A stretch of 37,414 nt of DNA from an uncultured Prevotellaceae bacterium (GCA_900316985.1 ONFE01000027.1:1-37414), one strand, 5' to 3'; numbered from the stretch's first letter, positions 1-8,212 are shown. The notes: generated by a model from the letters alone, not told the origin. Made by a program: numbers and translations.

Positions 1-1500
1 GTCGAGCACCAGTTCATAGAAGGTGTTCTTCTTCTGGGTGACCTGGCGGTAGCGCAGGATGTGACATTCGTATTCGCTATAGTCGTAGCCCACGAACTGC
101 TGTTCACCAGCCTTCAGTTCCACCCAGTCGCCATTTTCAACGGCGGCTGCATTGCGGGCGCGTTCTTTCTGCTTCTGCATCTCTACGTTGAAACTGTCCT
201 CATCAACGGTGAAGCCGTTCTCGCGGCAGATGAGTTCCGTCAGGTCGAGGGGGAATCCGTAAGTGTCGAAGAGTTTGAAGGCATCGGCACCGGCCAATTC
301 TGTCTTTCCCTGAGCCTTCAGGGCTGCCATGCTGTCGTCGAGCATGCGGATACCGCGGTCGAGGGTGCGGAGGAAAGAATCTTCTTCTTCCTTGATGACG
401 CGGGTGATGAGTTCGCGCTGTGCAGGCAGCTCGGGATAGGCATCGCCCATCTCGGCAATCAGCGTGGGCACGAGCTTATAGATGAATGCTTCTTTCTGAT
501 CGAGGAACGTGTAGGCATAGCGTACGGCACGGCGCAGGATGCGGCGGATGACGTAGCCGGCCTTGGCGTTGGAGGGCAGCTGTCCGTCGGCAATGGAGAA
601 GCTGACGGCACGGATATGGTCGGCAATGACGCGCATGGCCACATCGACGTTGTTCTCCAATGTCTTCTCACCGCCATCGTACTGCTTGCCGGTGAGGCGC
701 TCCATCTCCTTGATGAAGGGCTGGAAGATGTCGGTGTCATAGTTGGAGTGCTTGCCTTGCAAAGTGCGTACTAGTCTCTCGAAGCCCATGCCAGTGTCGA
801 TGACGTTCATGGAGAGTTTCTCGAGTGATCCGTCTGCCTTGCGGTTGAACTGCATGAAGACGAGGTTCCAGATTTCGATGACCTGGGGGTCGTCCTTATT
901 TACCAGTTCTCGTCCTGGTACCTTGGCTTTCTCCTCTGGGGTACGGCTGTCGACATGAATCTCTGAGCAGGGACCGCAGGGGCCTGTGTCGCCCATTTCC
1001 CAAAAGTTGTCGTGCTTGTTGCCGTCGATGATATGGTCGGCAGGCACATGCTTGGCCCAGTAGCTGGCGGCTTCGTCATCGCGTGGGATATTCTCCTCGG
1101 GTGAGCCTTCGAAGACGGTCACATAGAGGTCGGCAGGATTCAGCCCGAGCACATCGACAAGGTATTCCCATGCCATGTCGATGGCGCCCTCTTTGAAGTA
1201 GTCGCCGAACGACCAGTTGCCGAGCATCTCGAACATGGTGTGGTGGTAGGTGTCATGGCCTACCTCTTCCAGGTCGTTGTGCTTACCGCTCACACGCAGA
1301 CATTTCTGGGAGTCCGCTCGGCGGCGTGGCTCGGGGTCACGAGTGCCGAGGATAACATCTTTCCATTGGTTCATACCTGCGTTAGTGAACATCAGCGTGG
1401 GGTCATCCTTGATGACCATGGGGGCTGATGCTACGATGGCGTGTCCTTTCGATTCAAAATACTTCTTGTAGGACTCGCGGATTTCGTTGGCTGTCAACAT
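1..1500 (-). CDS. alaS: Alanyl-tRNA synthetase, C-terminally cut by window edge
   Basis: Charges tRNA-Ala with alanine in the cytoplasm; class II aminoacyl-tRNA synthetase. Translating the minus strand from the ATG at 1500 gives 500 uninterrupted codons to base 1. The N-terminus ([15 protein letters not shown]) and segments such as [34 protein letters not shown] and [13 protein letters not shown] are the class II catalytic core of AlaS. Family members are about 870 residues, so the editing (HxxxH) and C-Ala domains lie outside the window. It is divergent from the MerR-type gene at 1676, with a 25-bp tandem duplication between them. Family assignment is secure; only the 3' end is missing. Confidence 0.97.
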   Translation of the reverse strand, partial: MLTANEIRESYKKYFESKGHAIVASAPMVIKDDPTLMFTNAGMNQWKDVILGTRDPEPRRRADSQKCLRVSGKHNDLEEVGHDTYHHTMFEMLGNWSFGDYFKEGAIDMAWEYLVDVLGLNPADLYVTVFEGSPEENIPRDDEAASYWAKHVPADHIIDGNKHDNFWEMGDTGPCGPCSEIHVDSRTPEEKAKVPGRELVNKDDPQVIEIWNLVFMQFNRKADGSLEKLSMNVIDTGMGFERLVRTLQGKHSNYDTDIFQPFIKEMERLTGKQYDGGEKTLENNVDVAMRVIADHIRAVSFSIADGQLPSNAKAGYVIRRILRRAVRYAYTFLDQKEAFIYKLVPTLIAEMGDAYPELPAQRELITRVIKEEEDSFLRTLDRGIRMLDDSMAALKAQGKTELAGADAFKLFDTYGFPLDLTELICRENGFTVDEDSFNVEMQKQKERARNAAAVENGDWVELKAGEQQFVGYDYSEYECHILRYRQVTQKKNTFYELVLD

Positions 1501-1532
1501 ACTTAAAATTTATGGTTTTACAATTTTGCGTG

Positions 1533-1540
1533 CAAAATTA
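1533..1540 (-). promoter_or_regulatory. Possible alaS promoter -7 box
   Basis: Minus strand reads TAATTTTG, matching the Bacteroidota -7 consensus TAnnTTTG, 32 nt before the alaS ATG. No clear TTTG -33 element is present at 19-21 nt upstream, where the tandem duplication begins, so this is moderate evidence. Confidence 0.5.
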
Positions 1541-1584
1541 ATAAAAAAAAGGCATTATTAAATTAATAAAAAAAAGGCATTATT
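1535..1584. repeat. Perfect 25-bp tandem duplication
   Basis: Bases 1535-1559 and 1560-1584 are identical 25-mers (beginning AAATTAATAA, then an A8 run, ending GGCATTATT), directly abutting. The duplication lies between alaS and the MerR-type gene, upstream of both -7 boxes, and changes the spacing of the divergent promoter region. Confidence 0.95.
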
Positions 1585-1608
1585 CGCTCGATGTTCTGAT
1601 TTATTTTG

Positions 1609-1616
1609 TATTTTTG
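1609..1616 (+). promoter_or_regulatory. Probable merR promoter -7 box
   Basis: TATTTTTG matches TAnnTTTG and is followed by GCAAAAG. It lies about 60 nt before the preferred start at 1676. No good TTTG -33 element is seen. Confidence 0.55.
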
Positions 1617-1675
1617 CAAAAGAATTTGGCTTTGAGGCCAGATTGTAAATGGTAATAGATTATTCATATACTGTT

Positions 1676-2023
1676 ATGGCACTGAATACAGACAAGAACC
1701 TGAAACTCTACTTCTCTATCAAGGAAGTGGCTGAACAAGTAGGCGTTACGGAGAGTAACCTCCGTTTCTGGGAAAAGGAGATTCCGTCGCTCAAGCCCAA
1801 GACCACGGGTAACAACGTGCGCCAATATACGGCTGAGGATATTGAGAACATCAAGACGGTTTATAATCTGGTGAAGGTGCGTGGCTTCAAGATTGCTGCC
1901 GCCAAGAAGATGCTCAGTGCCAACAAGGAGGGAGTTGACAAGAATGCCCGTGTGATGGAGGGCCTGATCAAAGTCCGTGAAGAGCTGAAAGACCTCAAGA
2001 AACACCTTGACTCGCTGGTGTAG
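1676..2023 (+). CDS. Small MerR-family transcriptional regulator
   Basis: A 115-residue protein with an N-terminal winged-helix MerR DNA-binding domain. The segment YFSIKEVAEQVGVTESNLRF is the helix-turn-helix, followed by the wing (WEKEIPSLKPKTT) and the second helical pair (RQYTAEDIENIKTVYNLVK). A short C-terminal helix (VMEGLIKVREELKDLKKHLD) would form the dimerising coiled coil; there is no effector domain. An in-frame ATG at 1649 adds nine residues with no family similarity, so 1676 (MALNTDKN) is preferred. The gene is divergent from alaS, an arrangement I recall as common in Bacteroidales. It ends in a palindromic repeat shared with the 3' end of the GH43 gene. Target and ligand are unknown. 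Confidence 0.9.
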   Translation: MALNTDKNLKLYFSIKEVAEQVGVTESNLRFWEKEIPSLKPKTTGNNVRQYTAEDIENIKTVYNLVKVRGFKIAAAKKMLSANKEGVDKNARVMEGLIKVREELKDLKKHLDSLV

Positions 2024-2028
2024 AGGAA

Positions 2029-2085
2029 ACCCCTCCCAGGGAAAGGAGTTCAGAAAGCCTCCCCTCGGGGAGGTTTGGTAGGGGT
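2029..2085. repeat. Palindromic intergenic repeat at two convergent gene ends
   Basis: Outer arms ACCCCTCCCA (2029-2038) and TGGTAGGGGT (2076-2085) pair at 9 of 10 positions. Inside them CCTCCCC (2058-2064) and GGGGAGG (2067-2073) form a perfect 7-bp stem with a 2-nt loop. The element begins a few bases after the MerR stop codon and runs into the last codons of the GH43 gene. It may act as a bidirectional terminator or be a small mobile palindromic repeat; copies elsewhere in the genome cannot be checked here. Confidence 0.75.
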
Positions 2086-3612
2086 CTCTACTTTATATAC
2101 GAAATCATCGAATATCGCTGTGCCTCGCGCAGCGATATTATTGTATGCATACAGGGCAATGCGCGCCCCTTTCCAGTTGCCCCATTTCATGTAGAAGCCC
2201 TTGCCTAACTGGTGGTAGCGGCGGCCACTGGTGCTGTACTCAAAGCGATAAACATTGGCCGTAGCATCCAGATGCAGCCGGAGAAAGACCTTGCTGCCTT
2301 TGAGGGGAATACTTGTTTCTTCCTGTCCGTTGTCTTCGGTGTAGAGTAACGGCTTTCCGTTTTCTTTCTTGATGCCTATGAGATGGTTTTTCTTGCCCAT
2401 ACAGCCCAGGCCGCAACGCATTCCGTCGGCTGTCTGGCTGAAATCGAGCGTGACGGTAGCCATGCCCTGATAGCCGATGGTTCTCAGCGTCAGCGTATTA
2501 CGGGCGTGGATAAAATCGGGAGCCTGCAGGGCTTGAAGGGTAAGCTTTCCATTGTTGCGGGATAGAGACCAGGCTTCGTGCTGCGGATTGTGGTTCCATT
2601 GCCACTCGGGCTTCAGGGTACTGTTTCCGAAATCGTCTTTCCACACCTCGTTACCTATTTCGCTTCTACTACTGCTTCCTAAAGGCATCTTCCATTCAGC
2701 GACGGGCTCACCGATACCGTTGCCGTCAAGGTCGATACCTATCAGGGGCCAACCGTCAGCCCATCGTACAGGTTGCAGATGGACAATACGGCCCAATGGA
2801 CTCCATTCCTGGAAATGATAGAACCACCAATTGCCGTCGGGCGTATCTACAAGGGCTCCCTGATGAGGACCGTTGATGGCAGTAGTGCCTTGTTCCAAGA
2901 CCACTTTCCGCTCGTAGGGACCGTAGATGCTATTGGACCGTAGGATGGTCTGCCAACCGCAGCAGACGCCACCTTCGGGAATGCTCATATAATAGTAGCC
3001 GTTCCACTTGTGGATTTTGGTTCCTTCGGCCACAGGTCCCGTATAGACCGTCGTTCCTTCGTCTAAAAGGCGCGTGCCGTCTTCGCTCATGCGATGAATG
3101 ATGATGGGGCCTGCGCCGTAGAGACTGTGACCTAAATAAGCCTTGCCGTCTTCATCCCAGAAAGGACAGGGGTCTTCCCACTTCTTGACAGCTTTTACCA
3201 AAAGAAGTTTGCTCCATGGGCCTTCGGGCCGTGCGGCACTGGTCATGAACAGTCCTTCGTCGGGCGTGCAGAAATAGACCCAGAACCGGCCATCGTGCCA
3301 ACGGATGCTGGGAGCCCACGAACCGCCTGCATAATGTTCCATGGTATCCCATCCGGGAAAGTCAAAACGGTCGTAGAGTTGTGTCACGACATGCCAGTTC
3401 ACCATATCTGAAGATTCCAAAATCTGCATACCCAGGAAATGGAAGTCGCTGGCCACCATATAGTATCTGTTGCCAACGCGGATAACATCGGGATCGCTCA
3501 AGTCTGTTGGCAGGATAGGGTTGCAGAAAGTACCGTCTCCTTGGTCTCCCCAATGTTGTGCCTGCAGCGAAACGGCAAAAGCCAGAAGAAGGATCGTGAA
3601 TATTTTTTTCAT
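2050..3612 (-). CDS. Secreted glycoside hydrolase family 43 enzyme
   Basis: A 520-residue protein with an N-terminal signal peptide (MKKIFTILLLAFAVSLQAQ). GH43 enzymes are inverting arabinofuranosidases, xylosidases or galactosidases with a five-bladed propeller. The catalytic triad is visible: general base D40 in LSDPDVIRVG, pKa modulator D147 in WEDPCPFWDEDG, and general acid E196 in VAEGTKIHKWNGYYY. Residues about 310-510 look like the C-terminal beta-sandwich that accompanies many GH43 enzymes. In this pectin locus it probably removes arabinose or galactose from side chains, but the subfamily and substrate are not resolved. The last roughly ten residues (PTKPPRGEAF) are encoded by the palindromic repeat at 2029-2085, suggesting the repeat extended the C-terminus. 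Divergent from the GH28 gene at 3685. Confidence 0.92.
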   Translation of the reverse strand: MKKIFTILLLAFAVSLQAQHWGDQGDGTFCNPILPTDLSDPDVIRVGNRYYMVASDFHFLGMQILESSDMVNWHVVTQLYDRFDFPGWDTMEHYAGGSWAPSIRWHDGRFWVYFCTPDEGLFMTSAARPEGPWSKLLLVKAVKKWEDPCPFWDEDGKAYLGHSLYGAGPIIIHRMSEDGTRLLDEGTTVYTGPVAEGTKIHKWNGYYYMSIPEGGVCCGWQTILRSNSIYGPYERKVVLEQGTTAINGPHQGALVDTPDGNWWFYHFQEWSPLGRIVHLQPVRWADGWPLIGIDLDGNGIGEPVAEWKMPLGSSSRSEIGNEVWKDDFGNSTLKPEWQWNHNPQHEAWSLSRNNGKLTLQALQAPDFIHARNTLTLRTIGYQGMATVTLDFSQTADGMRCGLGCMGKKNHLIGIKKENGKPLLYTEDNGQEETSIPLKGSKVFLRLHLDATANVYRFEYSTSGRRYHQLGKGFYMKWGNWKGARIALYAYNNIAARGTAIFDDFVYKVETPTKPPRGEAF

Positions 3613-3616
3613 GTTG

Positions 3617-3624
3617 CAAAGTTA
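3617..3624 (-). promoter_or_regulatory. Possible GH43 promoter -7 box adjacent to start codon
   Basis: Minus strand TAACTTTG matches TAnnTTTG and ends only 4 nt before the GH43 ATG. If functional, the transcript would be essentially leaderless. No convincing -33 element, so moderate to low confidence. Confidence 0.4.
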
Positions 3625-3634
3625 ATAAAAATTT

Positions 3635-3658
3635 CTCATTATCTCATTATCTCATTTT
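3635..3658. repeat. Three tandem 8-bp repeats in a divergent promoter region
   Basis: CTCATTAT (3635-3642), CTCATTAT (3643-3650) and CTCATTTT (3651-3658), the third with one mismatch. They lie between the -7 boxes of the divergent GH43 and GH28 genes, where copy-number change would alter promoter geometry. Confidence 0.85.
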
Positions 3659-3671
3659 CCCAATTTTTCAT

Positions 3672-3679
3672 TATCTTTG
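3672..3679 (+). promoter_or_regulatory. Possible GH28 promoter -7 box adjacent to start codon
   Basis: TATCTTTG matches TAnnTTTG and ends 5 nt before the ATG at 3685. No TTTG element is found 19-21 nt upstream; the 8-bp tandem repeats occupy that region. Confidence 0.4.
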
Positions 3680-3684
3680 TGCCC

Positions 3685-5022
3685 ATGAAACAACTAATAT
3701 CACTATTACTACTGGCTTGCGGCCTTCAGGCTGAAGCTGCCGTCTATAACATCAGGGATTTCGGTGCTAAGAATGACACCACGGTACTTTCCACAAAGGC
3801 CATACAAACCGCCATCGACCGTTGCTCGCAGGAGGGCGGCGGACAGGTGCTGGTGCCCGCCGGTCACTACAAGATAGGGACCATCGTGCTCCGCAGCAGG
3901 GTGAATCTGCACTTGGAGAAAGGAGCCGTACTCTTTGGCAGTACGGACATTAACGACTATACACCGCAACGAACCAGCTATGTATCCCTGCGAACGAACA
4001 CGCCTACCGTGCAGCTGATATGGGCAGACAATGTAGAGGATGTCACCATCGATGGCGAAGGAGTGATAGATGGCCGTGGCAAGTCGTTCCCCAAACTCTC
4101 ATGGAATGATGAAGGTATCACACGTCCACACCTGTTGCGGTTCGTGCAGAGTCGCGATGTGCAGCTGAAGGGTATAACCCTCCGCAATTCAGGCTGTTGG
4201 ATGCAGCATTGGCTGGCCTGCGACCGCGTGAAGATTGACGGCATCACGGTCAACAACCGCAACAACTACAACAATGATGCACTTGATCTGGACGGCTGCC
4301 ATGAAGTGACAGTGAGCAACATGATCTGCGACTCCGACGATGACGGCATCACACTGAAGAGCACTTCGCCAAGGCTTTGTGAAAATATCTGCATCACGAA
4401 CTGCGTGGTGAGCAGCCATTGTAATGCCGTGAAACTGGGTACCGAAACCAATGGCGGTTTCCGCAATATCACCATTCAGAACATCTGCGTGAAGCCCAGT
4501 TCAGACCAAAGCTCACAATTCTTCGGCCATGAGTCGAAACGTGGCACGAGTGCCCTCTCGCTGGAGATTGTCGATGGCGGCGTGATGGAGAATGTGAACA
4601 TCTCTAACTTTACGGTGGAAGGTACTGAAAGTCCAATCTTTGTACGTTTGGCCAATCGCGCCCGCAGTTATTGCGACTCGGTGAAGATTACGAAGGTGGG
4701 GAGCATCCGCAATGTGCGCATCTCCAACTTCATGGTCAGCAATGCAGGGCCTACGGGTTGTTCCATAACGGGCATGGAGGGCCATCCCGTGGAGAACATC
4801 TTTCTGCGCGACATCTATATCACACAGCAGGGAGGACAGCCCGAAACAGCAGCCCCCACCGACGAGAAACTGCAGGAGTATCCCGAAGCCACGATGTGGG
4901 GCATCCTGCCGGCCAAAGGCTTCTGGGTGAACCATGCCCGCAATGTCCACTTCGGCAATGTCTGCGTGAAAACCATCAATCCTGATCAGCGACCGCTCTT
5001 CGTCAAGCAGGATTGCGAATAG
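3685..5022 (+). CDS. Secreted GH28 polygalacturonase-family enzyme (first copy)
   Basis: A 445-residue right-handed beta-helix hydrolase acting on the galacturonan backbone of pectin. The start at 3685 gives a signal peptide (MKQLISLLLLACGLQAEAA) followed by the pectinase N-terminal motif YNIRDFGAKND; upstream in-frame codons lack a secretion signal. GH28 catalytic elements are visible: NNDALD (196-201), the aspartate pair in SDDDGITLKS (about 219-220) and H245 in SSHCNAVKLGTE. The usual RxK motif after the histidine is not evident; the equivalent region reads SALSLEIVDGG, so specificity may differ from classical endo-polygalacturonases. It is the only plus-strand gene of the pectin island and converges on the next GH28 gene with 3 nt between stop codons. 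Confidence 0.92.
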   Translation: MKQLISLLLLACGLQAEAAVYNIRDFGAKNDTTVLSTKAIQTAIDRCSQEGGGQVLVPAGHYKIGTIVLRSRVNLHLEKGAVLFGSTDINDYTPQRTSYVSLRTNTPTVQLIWADNVEDVTIDGEGVIDGRGKSFPKLSWNDEGITRPHLLRFVQSRDVQLKGITLRNSGCWMQHWLACDRVKIDGITVNNRNNYNNDALDLDGCHEVTVSNMICDSDDDGITLKSTSPRLCENICITNCVVSSHCNAVKLGTETNGGFRNITIQNICVKPSSDQSSQFFGHESKRGTSALSLEIVDGGVMENVNISNFTVEGTESPIFVRLANRARSYCDSVKITKVGSIRNVRISNFMVSNAGPTGCSITGMEGHPVENIFLRDIYITQQGGQPETAAPTDEKLQEYPEATMWGILPAKGFWVNHARNVHFGNVCVKTINPDQRPLFVKQDCE

Positions 5023-5025
5023 GAT

Positions 5026-6396
5026 TTACTTGAAGATATGATCCTTTTCGGTAACCTGTGTGGGTACGCCTGCCTTGCCACCGAAATGGCAGTCTTTGAG
5101 AATCACGTCCTCGGTATCGTCGAAACTGATGGCGTTCTTCACCTCGCCAATGGTGATATTCCGGAACCTGATGTCACGCAGCGGTTTCGCCTTGGTGCCT
5201 TGGAGCACTAATCCGCCGGCACGGGCCTTGCGGCACTGGATATTTTCAACGGTAATATTCTCAATATCGGTGAAGAAGGTGTTGTCCTGTCCCTCGCCGC
5301 CATACATACTGGTAATATAGAAGAGGTCTTCCACCTCGTCAAACGTACAGTTCTTGAAAGAGATATTACGGATGAAACCACCACGGTCGGGATTGGTCTT
5401 AATGTAAAGGCCGCGCTTGCAGTAGCCTGCATAGTCACAATCCTCGACATAAACATTCTGGACACCGGCCGACATCTCGCTGCCAAGGACTACGGCATGG
5501 AGCCCCTTGAAATGACAGTTGCGGATGATGATGTTCTCTGAAGGGCAAGCTGCGCCTCGTCCGTCATGGTCACGTCCGCTCTTGATGGCTACATTGTCGT
5601 CGCCATTGTTGAAATGTACATCTTCGATAAGAATATTTCGACTCATTTCGGGATCGATACCATCGTTGTTCACCAATTTTGCATCGTATCGGATGCCACG
5701 CAGGATGGCATTCTCGGATTGCAGCAGGTGGATGCACCAGAAAGGCGAGTTGGTGATGAACACATCCTCAATGGTAATTCGTTCACATTCAAACAGTTGG
5801 ATGAGATGAGGCCGCAGGTAGTCGCCTTTGCCGAAAATGCGTTGTGAAACAGGTGTTCCAGCATGGTTCATATCTCGTGAACGCTGTTGTGCGGGCTTCT
5901 GCAAACTACGCCAAGTGGCAAAAGTGGTCATGGCATTACCGTCGATAGTTCCCTTACCGATGATACTTACATCGTGGAGTCGGTAGCCATAGATGAACGG
6001 TGAATAGTTCTGCAGGAAAGTTCCTTCCCATGAAGTTTTTACGGCAGGCAGATAGTATTCGGGTTCAGGCGCGAATTTCAGCATAGCGTCTTCTTGTATT
6101 TCCAGGCACACATTGCTTACCAGATGCAAAGGACCTTTGATATAATAAGTACCAGCAGGAACTACGATGCGTGCGCCTCCCTGGTGGGCCGCCTTCTTGA
6201 ATGCTTTCCGGAAAGCGGGCAGGCAGTCGGCAATGCCGTTTCCCTTGGCACCCATTTTCTGGATGTTGATAACAGTCCGGGGAATTTGTGCACCGGTGAT
6301 TTGGCTGAGGATAGCGTCTCGTTGGCTGTCACTGGCCATACTGTTTATGGCGACCACCAGCACGCAGAGCATCAGGAGAATTCGCTTGTGTGTCAT
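5026..6396 (-). CDS. Secreted GH28 polygalacturonase-family enzyme (second copy)
   Basis: A 456-residue GH28 beta-helix enzyme, probably an exo-acting polygalacturonase. The ATG at 6396 gives a signal peptide (MTHKRILLMLCVLVVAINS); longer in-frame starts run into the upstream gene and lack one. The catalytic set is complete: NNDGID (243-248), GDD (265-267), H300 in GLHAVVLGSE and RGLYIK (328-333). It differs clearly from the plus-strand GH28 at 3685, so the two are not a recent duplication. The start lies 11 nt downstream of the DUF5060 gene stop, implying cotranscription. It probably hydrolyses galacturonan oligosaccharides in the periplasm or at the cell surface. Confidence 0.93.
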   Translation of the reverse strand: MTHKRILLMLCVLVVAINSMASDSQRDAILSQITGAQIPRTVINIQKMGAKGNGIADCLPAFRKAFKKAAHQGGARIVVPAGTYYIKGPLHLVSNVCLEIQEDAMLKFAPEPEYYLPAVKTSWEGTFLQNYSPFIYGYRLHDVSIIGKGTIDGNAMTTFATWRSLQKPAQQRSRDMNHAGTPVSQRIFGKGDYLRPHLIQLFECERITIEDVFITNSPFWCIHLLQSENAILRGIRYDAKLVNNDGIDPEMSRNILIEDVHFNNGDDNVAIKSGRDHDGRGAACPSENIIIRNCHFKGLHAVVLGSEMSAGVQNVYVEDCDYAGYCKRGLYIKTNPDRGGFIRNISFKNCTFDEVEDLFYITSMYGGEGQDNTFFTDIENITVENIQCRKARAGGLVLQGTKAKPLRDIRFRNITIGEVKNAISFDDTEDVILKDCHFGGKAGVPTQVTEKDHIFK

Positions 6397-6407
6397 AATC
6401 GTATAAA

Positions 6408-8027
6408 CTATATTTTTTTCAGATGTAAAAGAATATATGGCTTTCCAGGCAATTTCACGGCTTTGCCGTTTTTCTCCACGAGGCGATAACGTCCTTCGCT
6501 GAACTTTGTCTCGAAAATGCCAGGACATTTCCGGATGGTCATGTTCCACGTGTCGATGATTTCAATTTCGAACCTGGCACCTTCTCCTAAACGTGGCCAA
6601 CGGCTGCACTTTGCCGGCAAGTTGAATATCCATTTCTTGGGCTTTTCACTTCCGAAATAAATCAGGTAGTCATCAGGTCCGGCGCATGCGGTGTGGGGAT
6701 CCCAACTCTGGTCTGCAAGGCGTATGGAATAGGGAAGTGAGTCAATAATCCTGCGGGTGAACGGAATGCGTGAAGGGCATGTTCCTTCAAATTTTCCGCC
6801 AGTGGCAAGATAGGCATAGCCCGTATAGTTCTTGTCGTTGTGCATATCTTTTACGAAGCACTCTCCATGCGTGACATACGTGCCTCCCATCAAGCCATTC
6901 CATATCCTTTCGAGCATTTCCTCGCCGCTCAGTTGTGCCCAGCGTGAGGCATGATCCCCTTCATAGCAGACTTCATCAAAGATAACAGGCTTGTGAATGA
7001 TGTTACGCACCGTAGCAGCACCTTCGAAATTGTAAAGAGGCCCTTGGTCCTGGATACTTGCATGTGTATAGAAAGGTAAGTTGTAGTCGATGTAAACAGC
7101 CGTTCCACCATGAATGGAAAGCAGATGATGGTATGGGTCTTTCCCTGCAACGAGTTTGGACATCTCAATCCATTGGTCGTAAGTCTTGGCGCGGCATAAA
7201 TCCCATTCGTTTGCCATTGACCACCAGATATTGCTGAAAGAAGCCAAACGGGCCACGATGTATCTCAAATAGCGATTGTTGTTCTCCATCGTCATGCGGT
7301 CGAATCCCCATAGCCCGCCATCGTATGGTGTAAAGAGGATGAGGTCAGCCTCGATATGCAGCATCTTCAGCCGGTCCACACATTCTTCCAGATGGCGGAA
7401 GAAAGCAGGTTCAAAGCGGCTGTAGTCCCATACATAGTGGTCTTTTCCTACGGTATCTGTCGTCTTCGAAAGCAATTTGAAGGGATAGCATGTAGGCCAT
7501 TCATAGACACTGTTGTTGGGAAACACGCAGAAGCGAAGTTTGTTGAACCCCGACTCTTTCAATGACTGGTAGGTCTGCTCTTGACGTTCATTGGTGGAAT
7601 GAATCCAGGCATAGGAAGTAGTACCCACGGGATTATATCTTGTACCGTCAGCGTAAACGAAGTCCTGTCCTTTCGTGCCCATCATTCCTTTGCATTTTGG
7701 GGACGTGCAGGTGATGGCACCTTCCAGACCATTCAAATCACGCTCGGAAGAATGAGTGGTAAACGACCACTTGCCTTCTTTGGTAGGCATGAAGCGAATC
7801 TTAAAAGTATCTTCCCCGTCGTAAAAACCGTCAACGGTCAGAGTCTCACCGCTGGCCTCATGGGAAAAGGTAGCCGTAAGATCAACATCTGTAAAAGGAT
7901 TCTTCTCAGTGTGAAAACGGAATGACCGTTCGAACCGCTCCCATTGCGGAATTTGATCCTGTGCACCTATCGGGAGAGCGGTGGCTATATAAAGCAGGAT
8001 GAATGCTAATGTTTTAATGTTTCCCAT
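6408..8027 (-). CDS. DUF5060 / apiosidase-like putative glycoside hydrolase
   Basis: A 539-residue exported protein with signal peptide MGNIKTLAFILLYIATALPIGAQ. Residues about 27-110 resemble the DUF5060 beta-sandwich (WERFERSFRF, GFYDGEDTFKIRFMPTKEG). Residues about 120-450 look like a clan-A TIM barrel of the DUF4038/apiosidase-like group, with candidate catalytic glutamates E274 (SMANEWDL) and E352 (VIFDEVCYEGDH). The C-terminus resembles a DUF5605-type beta domain. The placement between SusD and a GH28 points to a pectin side-chain linkage, possibly rhamnogalacturonan-II or apiogalacturonan, but this is inference from context. Separated from susD by a hairpin-rich 263... no gene lies in that spacer, which is 185 nt long. 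Confidence 0.75.
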   Translation of the reverse strand: MGNIKTLAFILLYIATALPIGAQDQIPQWERFERSFRFHTEKNPFTDVDLTATFSHEASGETLTVDGFYDGEDTFKIRFMPTKEGKWSFTTHSSERDLNGLEGAITCTSPKCKGMMGTKGQDFVYADGTRYNPVGTTSYAWIHSTNERQEQTYQSLKESGFNKLRFCVFPNNSVYEWPTCYPFKLLSKTTDTVGKDHYVWDYSRFEPAFFRHLEECVDRLKMLHIEADLILFTPYDGGLWGFDRMTMENNNRYLRYIVARLASFSNIWWSMANEWDLCRAKTYDQWIEMSKLVAGKDPYHHLLSIHGGTAVYIDYNLPFYTHASIQDQGPLYNFEGAATVRNIIHKPVIFDEVCYEGDHASRWAQLSGEEMLERIWNGLMGGTYVTHGECFVKDMHNDKNYTGYAYLATGGKFEGTCPSRIPFTRRIIDSLPYSIRLADQSWDPHTACAGPDDYLIYFGSEKPKKWIFNLPAKCSRWPRLGEGARFEIEIIDTWNMTIRKCPGIFETKFSEGRYRLVEKNGKAVKLPGKPYILLHLKKI

Positions 8028-8068
8028 ATCAATAATTCTTTTTAATAAAGACGGGAAAAGATGTTTTT

Positions 8069-8120
8069 ATACCCATTGTTTAACAAATAAAGGCTTGACA
8101 ACGCGAGCCTAGGTGGGTAT
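8069..8120. repeat. Nested inverted repeats upstream of DUF5060 gene
   Basis: ATACCCA (8069-8075) is complementary to TGGGTAT (8114-8120). Within it AGGCT (8091-8095) is complementary to AGCCT (8106-8110). The structure lies in the 185-nt spacer between susD and the DUF5060 gene and could form an RNA stem in the readthrough transcript. Function unknown. Confidence 0.5.
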
Positions 8121-8151
8121 CCGATCTCATTGAGCTCACGTTAATATAGAA

Positions 8152-8185
8152 AATGGGCCGCATTCCGAATTGTATGCAGCCCATT
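8152..8185 (-). terminator. Hairpin downstream of susD, possible attenuator/terminator
   Basis: AATGGGC (8152-8158) pairs with GCCCATT (8179-8185), and after one mismatch GCAT (8160-8163) pairs with ATGC (8174-8177). On the minus strand the stem is followed by TTTTC and AT-rich sequence. It sits 28 bases past the susD stop, so it could terminate or attenuate transcripts before the enzyme genes, or stabilise the susCD mRNA 3' end. Confidence 0.55.
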
Positions 8186-8212
8186 GATTTTCAGTCGAAT
8201 ATAATCCGGGAA

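Noticed and set aside
61-774. A 237-codon plus-strand open frame opposite alaS
   Set aside because: It is antisense to a well-supported alaS coding region, has no recognisable domain, and has no promoter.
3439-3684. An N-terminal extension of the plus-strand GH28 protein from an upstream start
   Set aside because: It overlaps the GH43 coding region on the other strand and would bury the clear signal peptide that starts at 3685.
6397-6549. A 51-codon N-terminal extension of the minus-strand GH28 protein
   Set aside because: It would overlap the upstream DUF5060 gene and precede a good signal peptide; the start at 6396 is preferred.
6542-6552. TGTTCCACGTG, resembling half of a parS site (TGTTCCACGTGGAACA-like)
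   Set aside because: Only 11 of 16 positions match, the right arm is missing, and it lies in a coding region (residues around DTWNM) 13 kb from parAB.
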